Assembly: GCA_009908915.1 (NCBI GenBank)
Contig: JAAAOJ010000007.1
Location: forward strand, 1 to 64,000
Length of the DNA: 64,000 nucleotides
Source: Planctomycetota bacterium
Lineage (GTDB): Bacteria > Planctomycetota > Phycisphaerae > SM23-33
Direction of reading: 5' to 3'
A program made the translations under genes and the position numbers. Under the pieces are notes generated by a model. The model made no database searches, was not told the DNA's origin, and worked only from the letters and a program-made list of their open reading frames with translations. The first letter of the stretch is position 1, and each line of letters starts with the position of its first letter. This document shows positions 35,006-46,462 of the stretch, piece by piece.

Positions 35006-36103
35006 ATGTCCCAAACGCCGAAACAACTCGCCGCCGATATCGCCGCCGCCTGCGAAGGCCGCAAGATCCGCATCATGGAAATCTGCGGAACGCACACCGT
35101 CAGCCTCTTTCGCACCGGCGCCCGCAGCATGTTGCCCGAGGGCCTGAAGCTCGTCAGCGGGCCGGGCTGCCCGGTCTGCGTCACCAGCCAGGCCTGGATC
35201 GACCTGGCCTGCGACCTCGCCGCCCGCGACGAGGTTACCATCGTCACCTACGGCGACATGGTCCGCGTGCCCGGCACGGCCGCCAGCCTGGAGACGCTGC
35301 GTGCCCGCGGCGCCGACGTCCGCATCGTCTACTCCGCCCGTGACGCGCTGGCCATCGCCCGCGAGACGCCGGGCCGGCAGGTCGTCTTCCTGGCCGTCGG
35401 CTTTGAGACCACCGCCCCCGCCACGGCCGCGACCGTCCTGGCCGCCCGGGCCGCCGGGCTGGAGAACTTCACCATTCTGCCCGGTCACAAGTTCGTCATG
35501 CCGGCGATGGCCGCCCTGCTCGCCGACCCTGACATCCCGATCGACGGTTTCCTCTGCCCCGGCCACGTCAGCGTCGTCCTCGGCACGGGCGCCTACGAAC
35601 CCATCGCCCGCGACTATCATCGGCCGTGCGTGGTGGCGGGCTTCGAGCTGGAGAACATGCTGGCCGGCATCGCCGCCATCGCCGCCCAGGTCGCCGCCGG
35701 CGCGGCCCGCGTCGAGAACGTCTACACCGCCGTCGTCCGTCCCGAGGGCAACCCGGCCGCACGGGCGCTCATCGAGAAAGTCTTCCAGCCGGGCGACGAT
35801 CTCTGGCGGGCGCTGGGCAATATCCCGGCCAGCGGGATGGCCCTGCGCGACGAGTTCGGCGACGTCGACGCGATGGCCCGGTTCAACCTGACCATGGGGT
35901 CCGACGTCCACCCGCCCGGCTGCCGGTGCGGCGAGGTCATCCAGGGCAAGCTCACGCCGGCCGAGTGCAGACTCTTCGCCACCACCTGCACACCACAGCG
36001 TCCCGTCGGCCCGTGCATGGTCAGCTCCGAAGGCACCTGCGCCGCCTGGTTCCGCTACAACCGCCGCGGCCAAGCTGCATCACAGAGCCGCCCGACGCCG
36101 TGA
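35006..36103 (+). CDS. hypD: hydrogenase maturation factor HypD
   Basis: A 365-residue HypD, the Fe-S scaffold that with HypC carries iron while CN and CO ligands are added for [NiFe] hydrogenase. Signatures are IMEICGTHTVSLFRTG with the active Cys, LVSGPGCPVCVTSQAWID, FLAVGFETTAP, and the C-terminal Fe-S cysteines (PPGCRCGEVIQGKLTP, CTPQRPVGPCMVSSEGTCAAW). It is full length. HypE, HypA, HypB and any [NiFe] structural gene are missing from the window. Confidence 0.95.
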   Translation: MSQTPKQLAADIAAACEGRKIRIMEICGTHTVSLFRTGARSMLPEGLKLVSGPGCPVCVTSQAWIDLACDLAARDEVTIVTYGDMVRVPGTAASLETLRARGADVRIVYSARDALAIARETPGRQVVFLAVGFETTAPATAATVLAARAAGLENFTILPGHKFVMPAMAALLADPDIPIDGFLCPGHVSVVLGTGAYEPIARDYHRPCVVAGFELENMLAGIAAIAAQVAAGAARVENVYTAVVRPEGNPAARALIEKVFQPGDDLWRALGNIPASGMALRDEFGDVDAMARFNLTMGSDVHPPGCRCGEVIQGKLTPAECRLFATTCTPQRPVGPCMVSSEGTCAAWFRYNRRGQAASQSRPTP

Positions 36104-36228
36104 GGACGGGACGAGGAGCACGGAGGTGAATTCGGGATGATGAATTCGGAGTGATAAATGGGGATGACGGCAGCCTACTTCCTGCAGCCTGCGCAACGAC
36201 GTTACGAACCGCCTTGCTGCAATGAGAC

Positions 36229-36251
36229 GGTGCGTAAGCGAGTTACGCACC
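36229..36251. repeat. GTAAC/GTTAC palindrome, copy C
   Basis: Arms GGTGCGTAA (36229-36237) and TTACGCACC (36243-36251) with a 5-nt loop. Same family as copies at 314-339 and 11494-11515. It sits just beyond the 3' end of the AT-richer secreted gene (minus strand). Confidence 0.75.
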
Positions 36252-36263
36252 CTGATCAATCTC

Positions 36264-36935
36264 TCATCTCGAATCGTGCGTCTGTCCTGGCGACGGCTTC
36301 CTGATCCACTGCACCTTCTCATCAACATAGTATCCCTTATCGTTGTACGCGAGATGTACGATAAAGAACTCTGGTCCTGTCTTCATTGCGATGACCGGCT
36401 TAAGCGGATCTTGATTCAGCGCATACACCTCGGTACCCCCAAGCCGCTCAATCATTGATCGCAAAGACATTTCTCTGGGTGTCTTTTTCCTGGCGATAAT
36501 TCCGCTTCGGATGAACTGAGCCGTCTTAACAGGATCTCTGAAGAAGATGAAGAGTAATGCTTCGCGTGTTTTCGCATCCTTGTCATCCATTTCCGCCGCG
36601 GCCTGACCGATGATGGAATCTGCGACATTAGCCACCGTATCAAAGGCAGCAGTATCTATCCCGATCTTCGGAAGCGCAGCAAGGTCAGCCTTGGCGGCTT
36701 CAAGGAAGAGTGCCGTGTGAGGCATAAGGATTTCATGCGCGAGAGAAGACGCCTTTTGGAAAATCTCATCAGATGAAAGCTCCGATGCATCAGGCATTAA
36801 CTCCCAGTACATCCGTTCGGAAAACCGTTCCTGGACATCGTCTGTTGTCGGCTCGGCGCCTTTGTTTGCCATTGCAATCGCGCCGTAGGCCAAGGCAACG
36901 GAAACAACGAGCAAAAAAGCAATGTTTCGTTTCAT
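36264..36935 (-). CDS. secreted protein of unknown function, AT-richer than neighbours
   Basis: A 223-residue protein with a signal peptide (MKRNIAFLLVVSVALAYGAI, residues 1-24). It is an all-helical mature part without recognised motifs; the C-terminal region (AMKTGPEFFIVHLAYNDKGY) looks like two beta strands. ATG 36935 follows AAAGG at good spacing. Base composition is clearly lower in GC than adjacent genes and codon use differs, suggesting recent transfer. No homolog can be named. Confidence 0.7.
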   Translation of the reverse strand: MKRNIAFLLVVSVALAYGAIAMANKGAEPTTDDVQERFSERMYWELMPDASELSSDEIFQKASSLAHEILMPHTALFLEAAKADLAALPKIGIDTAAFDTVANVADSIIGQAAAEMDDKDAKTREALLFIFFRDPVKTAQFIRSGIIARKKTPREMSLRSMIERLGGTEVYALNQDPLKPVIAMKTGPEFFIVHLAYNDKGYYVDEKVQWIRKPSPGQTHDSR

Positions 36936-36993
36936 AATGGACCTTTCCGTGTTTGGTTTCTTAGAACGTGTCTTCTCAGCGTTCCTGGCGGTC

Positions 36994-38004
36994 TCAGCCA
37001 TCATCCTTTTCGTATCCATCCGGGTGCGACTGGTGCCACAGCCAGGCATGGGCGACAATGTCGAGGAGCTTGGGATATTGGGGCTTCCAGCCGAGGTCGG
37101 CGATCACCTTGTCGCTGGAGGCGATCAGGCGCGACGGATCCCCCGGCCGGCGGGCGGCGTCCTCGGCGGGGATTGGCTCGCCGGTGACCTCCCGACACGT
37201 CTCGATAACCTCGCGCACGGAGAAACCTTCGCCGTTGCCGAGGTTGTAGACCTTCACCCGGCCGCACTCGGCGGCCTCCATGGCCAGCACGTGGGCGTCG
37301 GCGAGATCGCAGACGTGGATATAGTCGCGAATGCACGTGCCGTCCGGCGTGTCGTAGTCGTCGCCGAAGATGAAGACCGTCTCTCGCTGGCCGAGAGCGA
37401 CCTGCAGCACCAGCGGAATCAGGTGCGTCTCGGGCGAGTGGTCCTCGCCGATGTCGCCCTCCGGATGCGCCCCGGCGACGTTGAAATACCGCAGCGAGAC
37501 GAAGGCCATCCCGTAGGCCTCCGCGTAGGCCCGCAACATGTACTCCACGCAGAGCTTGCTCGCACCGTAGGGGTTGATCGGTTCAAGGCGGTCGGTCTCC
37601 TCGATCGGCACGCGCTCGGGCGTGCCGTAGACCGCGGCCGTGCTGCTGAAGACCAGCCGCCGCACGTCGGCGTCTCGCATCGCGTCCAGCAGCGTCATGC
37701 CGATCATGGTATTGTTTGAGAAATATTTGTCCGGCTTCTCGACGCTCTCGCCGGCCTCGATGAACGCGGCCAAGTGGATCACCGCGTCGATAGCGTGTTC
37801 CTGCATCGCGTTGACCAGGGCCGACTTGTCCGCCACGTCGGCGACGACCAATTCGACCCCGCCGGTTGTTCTAGAAAATTCCAACGCTTCGGGGTGGCCC
37901 TTGCAGAGATTGTCGAACACCACGCAGCGATGCCCGGTGGCCTCCAACGCCCGCACCACGTGCGACCCGACAAATCCCGCCCCGCCGGTCAGCAATACGT
38001 TCAT
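36994..38004 (-). CDS. galE: UDP-glucose 4-epimerase
   Basis: A 336-residue extended SDR epimerase. It has the NAD-binding LLTGGAGFVGSHVVRAL, the catalytic Ser in FSSTAAVYG and the YGASK Tyr/Lys pair (INPYGASKLCVEY). It also has the GalE-specific RYFNVAGAHPEG and DYDTPDGTCIRDYIHV. It interconverts UDP-glucose and UDP-galactose for polysaccharide or the Leloir pathway. ATG 38004 is used because upstream in-frame residues are unrelated. It is isolated from other sugar-nucleotide genes. Confidence 0.95.
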   Translation of the reverse strand: MNVLLTGGAGFVGSHVVRALEATGHRCVVFDNLCKGHPEALEFSRTTGGVELVVADVADKSALVNAMQEHAIDAVIHLAAFIEAGESVEKPDKYFSNNTMIGMTLLDAMRDADVRRLVFSSTAAVYGTPERVPIEETDRLEPINPYGASKLCVEYMLRAYAEAYGMAFVSLRYFNVAGAHPEGDIGEDHSPETHLIPLVLQVALGQRETVFIFGDDYDTPDGTCIRDYIHVCDLADAHVLAMEAAECGRVKVYNLGNGEGFSVREVIETCREVTGEPIPAEDAARRPGDPSRLIASSDKVIADLGWKPQYPKLLDIVAHAWLWHQSHPDGYEKDDG

Positions 38005-38519
38005 GTCGTCTCCGTCCTTCCATATAGCCCGGCTGCGGGCCGGGAAATCCTGCGACACATTCGAAAACGGGCCCCGGCGTTTCCTGCTTTGCCCGTGAGC
38101 TTCGCAGGACAGGTCGCTTCGGAGCCGGTTTGCGTTTTCGGTTATCGGGTTCGGCCGTGATTATAGGCCCCGCCGCACGCAGCCGCAATCGCGGAGGCAT
38201 CAGCACACAAGGCTGAAGTGCCTAAGCGCGGTGCAGAACCAGGATGTCCGAACGCGGGCGGCGGCTTGACAGGAACTTGTTCGTCTTGCAGGGCGCATTG
38301 ATGTTGCCGAGATCCAAGGGGCCCCTGCCGGGGAGGAAGCTCCAAACAAGAGGACGCTCCAAATGTCTCGTCCTTGCACCTTGGAGTTTCGACGTCCTTG
38401 GAGCCTATCCAAGACGTTCAGCTTCTTCGGTGCTTGGAACGTTGCTCTTCTTCCTTGAAGCTTGGAGGTCTGCCTTCTTCGCCTGGAGCTTGTCGTCGGG
38501 GCTTTTTCGGAGCTTGCCG
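38005..38519. other. gene-free stretch with TTGGAG/CTCCAA repeats
   Basis: Between galE and the DUF58 gene. From about 38340 to 38500 the motifs CTTGGAG, CCTTGGAG, CTCCAAG and CTTGAAG recur irregularly on both strands, typical of a dispersed low-complexity intergenic repeat. No gene is supported. Confidence 0.5.
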
Positions 38520-39430
38520 CTAACAGCGGGCCTGTCGCTGGGCGAGGAACTCCACGAGGGCCTTATCGAAGGTCGTGCGGTTGTCGACCTGGACAAAATC
38601 GGCCCGGACGCCGCGACAGGCCTGGCGGTAGGTTTCGATAAAGGCGTTGAGGGCCTCCAGGTAGCCGGCCCGGACGGCCTGGGCATCGGTCAGCACGCGG
38701 TCGTGCGTTTCGGCCTCTTCGAACCGCACCTGCCCGTCGAACTCGAAGCTCACTTCGCTGTGGTCGAGCACCTGGAACATGATCAGGTCGTGACCGGCGT
38801 ATCGCATGTGGTGCAGGCCGTCGATCACGGCGTCCTGATCGCTGAGGAAGTCGCTGATGACGATGACGAGTGATCGCTTGCTGACCCGCTCGGCCACCTC
38901 GTTGCAAGGCCCGGCCGAGCTGCGTCACGCCGAACGGCCGCGTCTTGGCCAGTCGCGTGAGGACGTCTGTCAGGTGGCTGCGTTTGGCCTTGGCGGGCAG
39001 GACGGGGCGGACCTTCTCGTCGAAGACGAACAGCCCTACCGGGTCCTGCTGGCGGACCATCATGTATCCCAAAGCCGCCGCGAGGCAGATCGCGTAGTCC
39101 ATCTTTCGTCATGCGGCCGCCGTCGGCGTAGTCCATGCTGCCGGAGCAGTCCATCACGAGGTAGCCTTCGAGATTCGTCTCGGCCTCGAACTTCTTGATG
39201 TAGTAGCGGTCGGTCTTGCCGTAGACGCTCCAGTCGATCAGGCGGGTATCGTCGCCGGGCGTGTACTTGCGGTGCTCGCTGAACTCCACCGAAAACCCGT
39301 GAAACGGCGAGCGGTGCAGCCCGCTCAAGAATCCCTCCACGATGCACCGGGCCTTCAGGTCCAGACGCTGAACCTGCTGGATGACTTCCGGCCTGAGATA
39401 TTCCTCGGGCGCAAGCGGCATGACGCCCAT
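38520..39430 (-). pseudogene. DUF58 protein gene with two single-base frameshifts
   Basis: Three consecutive minus-strand frames together make one DUF58 protein. 39430 to about 39105 gives the N-terminus (GFSVEFSEHRKYTPGDDTRL, IDWSVYGKTDRYYIKKFEAE, LEGYLVMDCSGSMDYADGG). About 39104 to 38905 gives AICLAAALGYMMVRQQDPVG. About 38900 to 38520 gives SLVIVISDFLSDQDAVIDGL to the end. Removing one base at the A-run 39104-39106 and one near 38901-38905 restores a 302-residue frame (911 minus 2 = 909 bp), the normal family size. DUF58 proteins carry a vWA-like fold with the MIDAS-type DCSGSM. This is either a recent pseudogene or two assembly errors. It is not next to MoxR or Bat genes. Confidence 0.75.
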
Positions 39431-39505
39431 TGTCGCCGCGCACCGGGCTGCATGTCAATTCCGGCATCCTTGCGACCCGACAGGACGGTCGCGTAGAATC
39501 AAATT

Positions 39506-40804
39506 GTGAAAATGATCAGTAATCGCCGATCCTGGATTCTCCGCATTTTGGTGGGGGTGGTTGTGCTGGGGCTGTTGCTGTTTGGCATGCTGGCTCCATC
39601 CACGCCTCCGCTGCGGCGGACCTCCGGCCCCGTGCCGCAGGCCGCCTACGTTTGGCAGCGAGCATGGACGGACGATGTGCGTGCGGCCATTGCGGAACCG
39701 CCGGCGGGTATCGAGTCGTTCGTCGTGCTGGCGGCGGAGTGCCAACACCTGGACGGGCAATGGCAGACGGTTCGCGTGGCGGTCGACTGGCGTGCCCTTG
39801 CGAAAAAGGGCCTGCGGGTCGGACTGGCTATTCGCATCGGTGCGTATTGCGGACCCTTTGAACGAGAAGACGCCACCGCCCGCATGATCGTCGATCTCGC
39901 GCGGCGTGTGCTGGCCGAGGTGAGGTCAGCCGGCATCGAACCGACAGAATTGCAGATCGACTTTGACTGTGCAACGGCAAGACTCGCCGGATATCGCATC
40001 TGGGTTGAGATGCTTCAGGCTGCCCTGACAAAGGGTCCCCCTGTGACTATCACTGCCCTGCCAACATGGCTGAACAGCAGCGATTTTGAAGCACTCGCCC
40101 ACAGTATCGATGGCTATGTTCTACAGGTACACTCCTTCGAGCGGCCGAGGGCTGAGACGACATTGTCGCTCTGCGATCCCGCCGCCGCTCAAGTTGCCGT
40201 CGAAACCGCCGCCCGCATCCGCGTCCCATTCCGAGTTGCCCTGCCGACTTACGGTTACACTGTGGCATTTGACGATGCGGGGCAGTTCATCGGTCTCGCT
40301 GCCGAGGGCCCCTCGCCAAACTGGCCCGCCGATGCCAACATTCGAACCGTCCGCGCCGATCCCACCGCCATGGTCTCACTTGTCCGCACCTGGACCATCG
40401 ACCGCCCCGCCGCCATGCAAGGCATCCTCTGGTATCGTCTGCCCGTAGCGACGGATCGCGTGAATTGGCACGCTGAAACACTGGCGGCTGTCGCCGCGGG
40501 GCAAACGCCTCGGGCCAACCTGCAACTGTCCGCAAAACGCAACGGAAATGACCTGGTTGAAGTTTTTGCGACAAATACCGGCAATGCCGACGCTTCCGCC
40601 CCTGTAACGTTCCGCGTGAAATGCGGCGATATTCGCTGCCTGGCAGCCGACGCAGTCGGCCCATACGAGTACACGCGGACACCCGACGGCATTCGCTTTC
40701 ATCGCCCCGCGGCGAACGTTATGCTACGACCATTGGATACGCTGATCATCGGCTGGCTTAGACTGGCCGAGGACACGGAGGTCACGATTCATGAGCAACC
40801 GTAG
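39506..40804 (+). CDS. membrane-anchored DUF3142-type protein
   Basis: A 432-residue protein with an N-terminal membrane helix (about residues 10-28). A TIM-barrel-like domain follows, with the DUF3142 signature TELQIDFDCATARLAGYRIW (about residues 149-168), resembling glycosidase-like barrels. A C-terminal beta-rich portion (FATNTGNADASAPVTFRVKC) looks Ig-like. It starts with GTG 39506 (ATG at 39512 possible) and overlaps the next gene by 14 bp, so the two are coupled. The function is unknown; a role with surface polysaccharide is inference. Confidence 0.72.
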   Translation: MKMISNRRSWILRILVGVVVLGLLLFGMLAPSTPPLRRTSGPVPQAAYVWQRAWTDDVRAAIAEPPAGIESFVVLAAECQHLDGQWQTVRVAVDWRALAKKGLRVGLAIRIGAYCGPFEREDATARMIVDLARRVLAEVRSAGIEPTELQIDFDCATARLAGYRIWVEMLQAALTKGPPVTITALPTWLNSSDFEALAHSIDGYVLQVHSFERPRAETTLSLCDPAAAQVAVETAARIRVPFRVALPTYGYTVAFDDAGQFIGLAAEGPSPNWPADANIRTVRADPTAMVSLVRTWTIDRPAAMQGILWYRLPVATDRVNWHAETLAAVAAGQTPRANLQLSAKRNGNDLVEVFATNTGNADASAPVTFRVKCGDIRCLAADAVGPYEYTRTPDGIRFHRPAANVMLRPLDTLIIGWLRLAEDTEVTIHEQP

Positions 40805-42917
40805 CGTGCTGCTGATCTCACTTTTCGCCTGTTGCATCGCTGTCCCCGCTGACGCATGCGGCCCAAGCTTTCCCAATACAATCATCCACACCCGCAAGCC
40901 CATGCTGCAAGCCCCACCCGGCCCGTTCAAAGCCGCCGTTCTGAAAATCAAGCTGGAGTCGCCCGTTCACTTCAAGGCGACGATCACGGGCAATAATCCG
41001 TGGCACAAAACCGCGCGGTCGACATGCAAGCAGGATCTTTCCGATGCAAACGCCGCCATTGGGGAACAGGCCCTCTCGCCCGCTACCGCTACGCAGGCAT
41101 GTCAAGCGTACGCTCATGCCCGGCAAGCCATCGAAACGTATCTTGATGCTCCGAGGGAGCAAAGACCCGCCATGGCCGACCCCGTTCTACCGAGCGGCGT
41201 GCCGGCTGAGTTCCGGCTGTATCTTTCCGGCGCGATCAAATGGCATCGTGGGGAGCATGCCGCCGCCCGCAAGGATTGGCGGGCATTGCTGGCCCTGTCC
41301 GCCGACCAGCGGCAATGGCGCAGTACGTGGGCAGCATTCATGCTGGCCAAGTCCGCCGAAACACCGGCCGACAGGATTGCCGGATATCGGCACGTGCGTG
41401 AACTCGCCGCGGAAGGCTTCAAGGATTCCCTCGGCTTGGCCGCAACGAGCCTCGGCGACGAAGCCGCCGTGGAACTCTACGAATGCAGGCAACCAGCGAA
41501 GGCGTTGCGTCTGTATCTTCAGCAGGTTCACACCGGGGAGCGATGGGCGGATGTTTCGCTGGCAATGACAGCTTCACGGGTTCTGTCCAACAATCACAAG
41601 GAGCTTGCCGCACTGGTGAAGGACAAGGTCGTACTGGATGTCCTGACCGCCTACTGCGCTTCAACTGGCCACTATGGCGTGCTGCGGTGGAGCTGGAATT
41701 CTGATGAACGGACCATTGCTAAATCGAAAACACGGTCCAATCTGCATGCCTTGCTGAAGGCCATCGAGGTGGCGGGAATCGAACGCGTCGCTCATGCCGG
41801 CGAAATTGCCTGGGGAGCGTATCGACTGGGGGATTATGAAACTGCTGCCGCGTGGGCCAAGCGAGCCGGCAAAGATCCGCGTGGAACGTGGATTCGCGCC
41901 AAGCTCCTGCTTCGCGAAGGGAAACAGGCTGACGCGGCGGAAGCGTTGGCCCGAGTCGTCAAGACGTTCCCTTGCAACGAGGTTTGGACATGTCCGGACA
42001 ACTCTGCACGAACACCGGGTGATCGCGGACTCATGTCTCCCCGTTCGCGTGCAGCCGGTGAACTGGCCGTCCTCAAGCTCTGTCGGCAACAGTACGTCGA
42101 TGCGCTGGATCTGCTCGCCCGGCACGGATGGTGGGCCGACGCCGCCTTCGTTGCCGAGCGTGTGCTGACAGCCGATGAGCTGAAAGCCTACGTTCAGACC
42201 GCCTGGCCGGAGATGGTGACATCGCCGGACCGTTGGAAAGACCTCTCAGAAGACCACGCAAGACGGAAGGCCAGGACGGCCCGTAACCTGCGTCACCTGC
42301 TGGCCCGGAGACTGACCCGCATCGGACGATGGAAAGAAGCCCGGCCCTTCTATCCTCCGAAACACCGCGAGACGCTCGACGCCTACATCCAGGCCATCCG
42401 ACGCGGACACGACAGCTCACTTACCAACGCCGAGCGGGCGGAGCAGTTCATGACGGCAGCCCGCATGGCACGCTCGAAAGGAAAGGTGCTTCTGGCGACA
42501 GAAGAATCACCTGACAATGGAATTGACGGTGGATTCGGCGCCTCCGTTGAAGAAGAAAACGATCCCAACCACAAGCCCGCTTACTACAATCGTCCCGAAC
42601 GGATCGGCACGTTCCTGCCCGTCAGCCTCGACGCGCATCAGCGCGTGATGCGACATGTGCCAACCCCCAACCGGCGATACCACTATTGGTATACGGCCGC
42701 AGAGCATGCCTGGTCGGCGGCAGAACTCATGCCGGACGGCTCGAAGGAGACCGCTCACATCCTTTGGCAGGGCGGCCGGTGGGTCATGTACCGCCACCCG
42801 GACTACGCCGACAAGTTCTACAAAGCCCTCGTGCGGCGATGCGGCAACACGCTCTTGGGACAGGAAGCCGATCGCCGACGCTGGTTCCCTCGCAAATGGC
42901 CAAAGGACACACCGTAG
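40791..42917 (+). CDS. secreted TPR-like helical protein partnered with DUF3142 gene
   Basis: A 708-residue exported protein with a signal peptide (residues 1-22, ending ADACG). The rest is helical with TPR-like hairpins (LYLSGAIKWHRGEHAAARKD, IAWGAYRLGDYETAAAWAKR, AKLLLREGKQADAAEALARV). A Trp/Tyr-rich C-terminal segment (YHYWYTAAEHAWSAAELMP) is distinctive. It overlaps the DUF3142 gene by 14 bp, so it probably functions with it as one envelope system. It is convergent with carB, leaving 3 bp between their ends. Confidence 0.75.
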   Translation: MSNRSVLLISLFACCIAVPADACGPSFPNTIIHTRKPMLQAPPGPFKAAVLKIKLESPVHFKATITGNNPWHKTARSTCKQDLSDANAAIGEQALSPATATQACQAYAHARQAIETYLDAPREQRPAMADPVLPSGVPAEFRLYLSGAIKWHRGEHAAARKDWRALLALSADQRQWRSTWAAFMLAKSAETPADRIAGYRHVRELAAEGFKDSLGLAATSLGDEAAVELYECRQPAKALRLYLQQVHTGERWADVSLAMTASRVLSNNHKELAALVKDKVVLDVLTAYCASTGHYGVLRWSWNSDERTIAKSKTRSNLHALLKAIEVAGIERVAHAGEIAWGAYRLGDYETAAAWAKRAGKDPRGTWIRAKLLLREGKQADAAEALARVVKTFPCNEVWTCPDNSARTPGDRGLMSPRSRAAGELAVLKLCRQQYVDALDLLARHGWWADAAFVAERVLTADELKAYVQTAWPEMVTSPDRWKDLSEDHARRKARTARNLRHLLARRLTRIGRWKEARPFYPPKHRETLDAYIQAIRRGHDSSLTNAERAEQFMTAARMARSKGKVLLATEESPDNGIDGGFGASVEEENDPNHKPAYYNRPERIGTFLPVSLDAHQRVMRHVPTPNRRYHYWYTAAEHAWSAAELMPDGSKETAHILWQGGRWVMYRHPDYADKFYKALVRRCGNTLLGQEADRRRWFPRKWPKDTP

Positions 42918-42920
42918 GGA

Positions 42921-46346
<3,426 letters not shown>

Positions 46347-46462
46347 GGGCGTCCGTTCCTGCGAGTCGTGTTGCATCGGCGCTGACCGGCAGCGCACAGC
46401 GGCCCTAACGGGCTCTGCAAATTGCGGAGAGGATACCACAGCAGCCGGCGAGTCTCAAGCGG

